DNA from: an uncultured Parabacteroides sp.
GTDB lineage: Bacteria > Bacteroidota > Bacteroidia > Bacteroidales > Tannerellaceae
Assembly: GCA_900547435.1 (NCBI GenBank)
Contig: URGO01000073.1
Coordinates: 1-14,995, forward strand
Direction of reading: 5' to 3'
DNA length: 14,995 nucleotides
Position numbers and translations under genes: made by a program. Positions 14,084 to 14,995 of the stretch are shown here, piece by piece. The first letter of the stretch is position 1. Every line of letters starts with the position of its first letter. Below the pieces are notes generated by a model. That model searched no databases and was not told where the DNA came from. It saw only the letters and a list, made by a program, of their open reading frames with translations.

Positions 14084-14995
14084 TTATTCCACCTCAAACG
14101 TAGCCAGCAAGCCTTTATGGTCGGTAGGCCAAACACCAAGAGGGAGGAGGAATTTATCTTGTGTCTCGTTCGGTACCCGCTGACTATAAGCGATACTACC
14201 TTCATGTCCGAAGATAATAGCATCTTTCAGGGTCAACCCTTCTTGCGGAGCATAAAATATATAGTCGATACGTTCACGCTCATCCGATTTGGGCGTCCAG
14301 GTAAGTTGATTTATCTCCTTATCCGGATTATTGTCCGGGAAAGTAATGCCCGGATGAGTAACTGGGTCAGGATACAACGAACGATATGTATCCACATAAC
14401 CCGCTTCTTCCAAAAGCGTCGTTACCGTCCAAGGAATAACCAATCCGTTATGTGCATAAAGATCCTTCGTCTCTTCCGTCCAGTCCAAATGCGAAGGCTC
14501 ATTGAAATCCCCTCCCAAAATAACGATACTTCCTTGCTCTCTTTCTATCCGGGCATCTGCTATAAAAAGACGGATAGCATCATCTCTCAATGAAGCATCA
14601 TTTACTTTCAGCACCTCCTCAACGTTAGTAGGCAGAGGAATCTCTTCCCAAGTTGATCCGTCATACCCGCGTACATTATAATAAGCATCATTCAGGTAAT
14701 CCAAATGAGCCGTATAAATAGCGGCCCGTTTGCCATGAACAGAAGTAACCATCTTATAAATACTCCCATGATCATCCTTTTCGGGATAAACCGTAACGGA
14801 GTCGGTTATCGGATATTTGCTCAACAGACCGGAATCATAGCTATATAAAGAATAGTAATCCAAGCCTTTCTCTTTCAAAGAGGCCGTCAAGCGAGCAGTA
14901 AAGTTGGTGTTATGGTAATTACGCACCTCGCTAAAGGTAACAAAATCAGGCTGGAGGCGAACAATCTCGTTGACAATCGCGTCATACCCTCCTTC
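14084..14995 (-). CDS. endonuclease/exonuclease/phosphatase family protein (5' end beyond window)
   Basis: The 3' 303 codons of a gene whose start lies beyond the right edge; the frame stays open to 14995, with YDAIVNEIVRLQPDFVTFSE upstream of the internal GTG at 14924-14926, so that GTG is not the start. Family signatures: FSEVRN, whose Glu is the first metal ligand; GGDFNEPSHLDW in the middle; RIDYIFYAP; and the C-terminal PTDHKGLLATFE, whose Asp-His pair is catalytic. The fold hydrolyses phosphodiester or phosphomonoester bonds in nucleic acids, sphingomyelin or phosphoinositides; with this sequence a secreted phosphodiesterase or nuclease is as likely as any. A signal peptide would be outside the window. 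It precedes the GLUG gene on the same strand, separated by about 500 bases with a terminator-like stem. Confidence 0.85.
   Translation of the reverse strand, partial: EGGYDAIVNEIVRLQPDFVTFSEVRNYHNTNFTARLTASLKEKGLDYYSLYSYDSGLLSKYPITDSVTVYPEKDDHGSIYKMVTSVHGKRAAIYTAHLDYLNDAYYNVRGYDGSTWEEIPLPTNVEEVLKVNDASLRDDAIRLFIADARIEREQGSIVILGGDFNEPSHLDWTEETKDLYAHNGLVIPWTVTTLLEEAGYVDTYRSLYPDPVTHPGITFPDNNPDKEINQLTWTPKSDERERIDYIFYAPQEGLTLKDAIIFGHEGSIAYSQRVPNETQDKFLLPLGVWPTDHKGLLATFEVE

Noticed and set aside
14924..14926. GTG as the start of the phosphatase-family gene
   Set aside because: The frame continues to the window edge with family-typical sequence, including the Glu of FSEVR upstream of this codon.

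Overview
The window looks like a chromosomal segment from a member of the order Bacteroidales, possibly close to Parabacteroides. This rests on five things. Gene starts are preceded by the Bacteroidetes -7 element TAnnTTTG rather than by Shine-Dalgarno sequences. YbeY carries a variant metal-binding motif. There is a PorV/PorQ-like outer-membrane gene. A secreted GLUG-repeat protein ends in a C-terminal domain resembling a type IX secretion signal. A polyprenyl synthase lies divergent from polA. The genus is an inference; no rRNA or marker gene inside the window settles it.

Layout. Positions 1-304 have no gene but carry two similar, well-spaced promoters pointing left out of the window, probably the tandem promoters of an rRNA operon. 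A secreted alpha/beta hydrolase (305-1114, -) is divergent from ybeY (1197-1634, +), which meets a radical SAM gene (1631-2410, -) tail to tail, the two stop codons sharing TTAA. Next comes an AT-rich two-gene restriction-modification module (2513-4622, -): a Dam-type adenine methyltransferase followed, with an 8-base overlap, by a PD-(D/E)XK-like protein that is the probable restriction endonuclease. Upstream is a two-gene envelope operon (4772-7612, -): a PorV/PorQ-like outer-membrane protein, then a large protein with a secreted ComEA-like helix-hairpin-helix domain in front of a predicted outer-membrane barrel. After a gap of about 590 bases without a convincing gene come a long-chain polyprenyl diphosphate synthase (8207-9178, -) and the divergent polA (9334-12105, +), separated by an intergenic region with a perfect 18-bp inverted repeat. 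The right end holds a secreted GLUG-repeat protein (12211-13578, -), a gap of about 500 bases rich in hairpins, and the 3' part of an endonuclease/exonuclease/phosphatase family gene (14084 to the window edge, -).

Most genes are housekeeping (ybeY, polA, polyprenyl synthase) or envelope genes of known kinds. The parts most worth following up are the restriction-modification cassette, whose base composition and position suggest horizontal acquisition; the outer-membrane barrel with a DNA-binding-type helix-hairpin-helix domain; and the structured non-coding elements at 9218-9272, 13660-13738 and 13961-14015. I found no CRISPR array, tRNA, transposase or phage gene.
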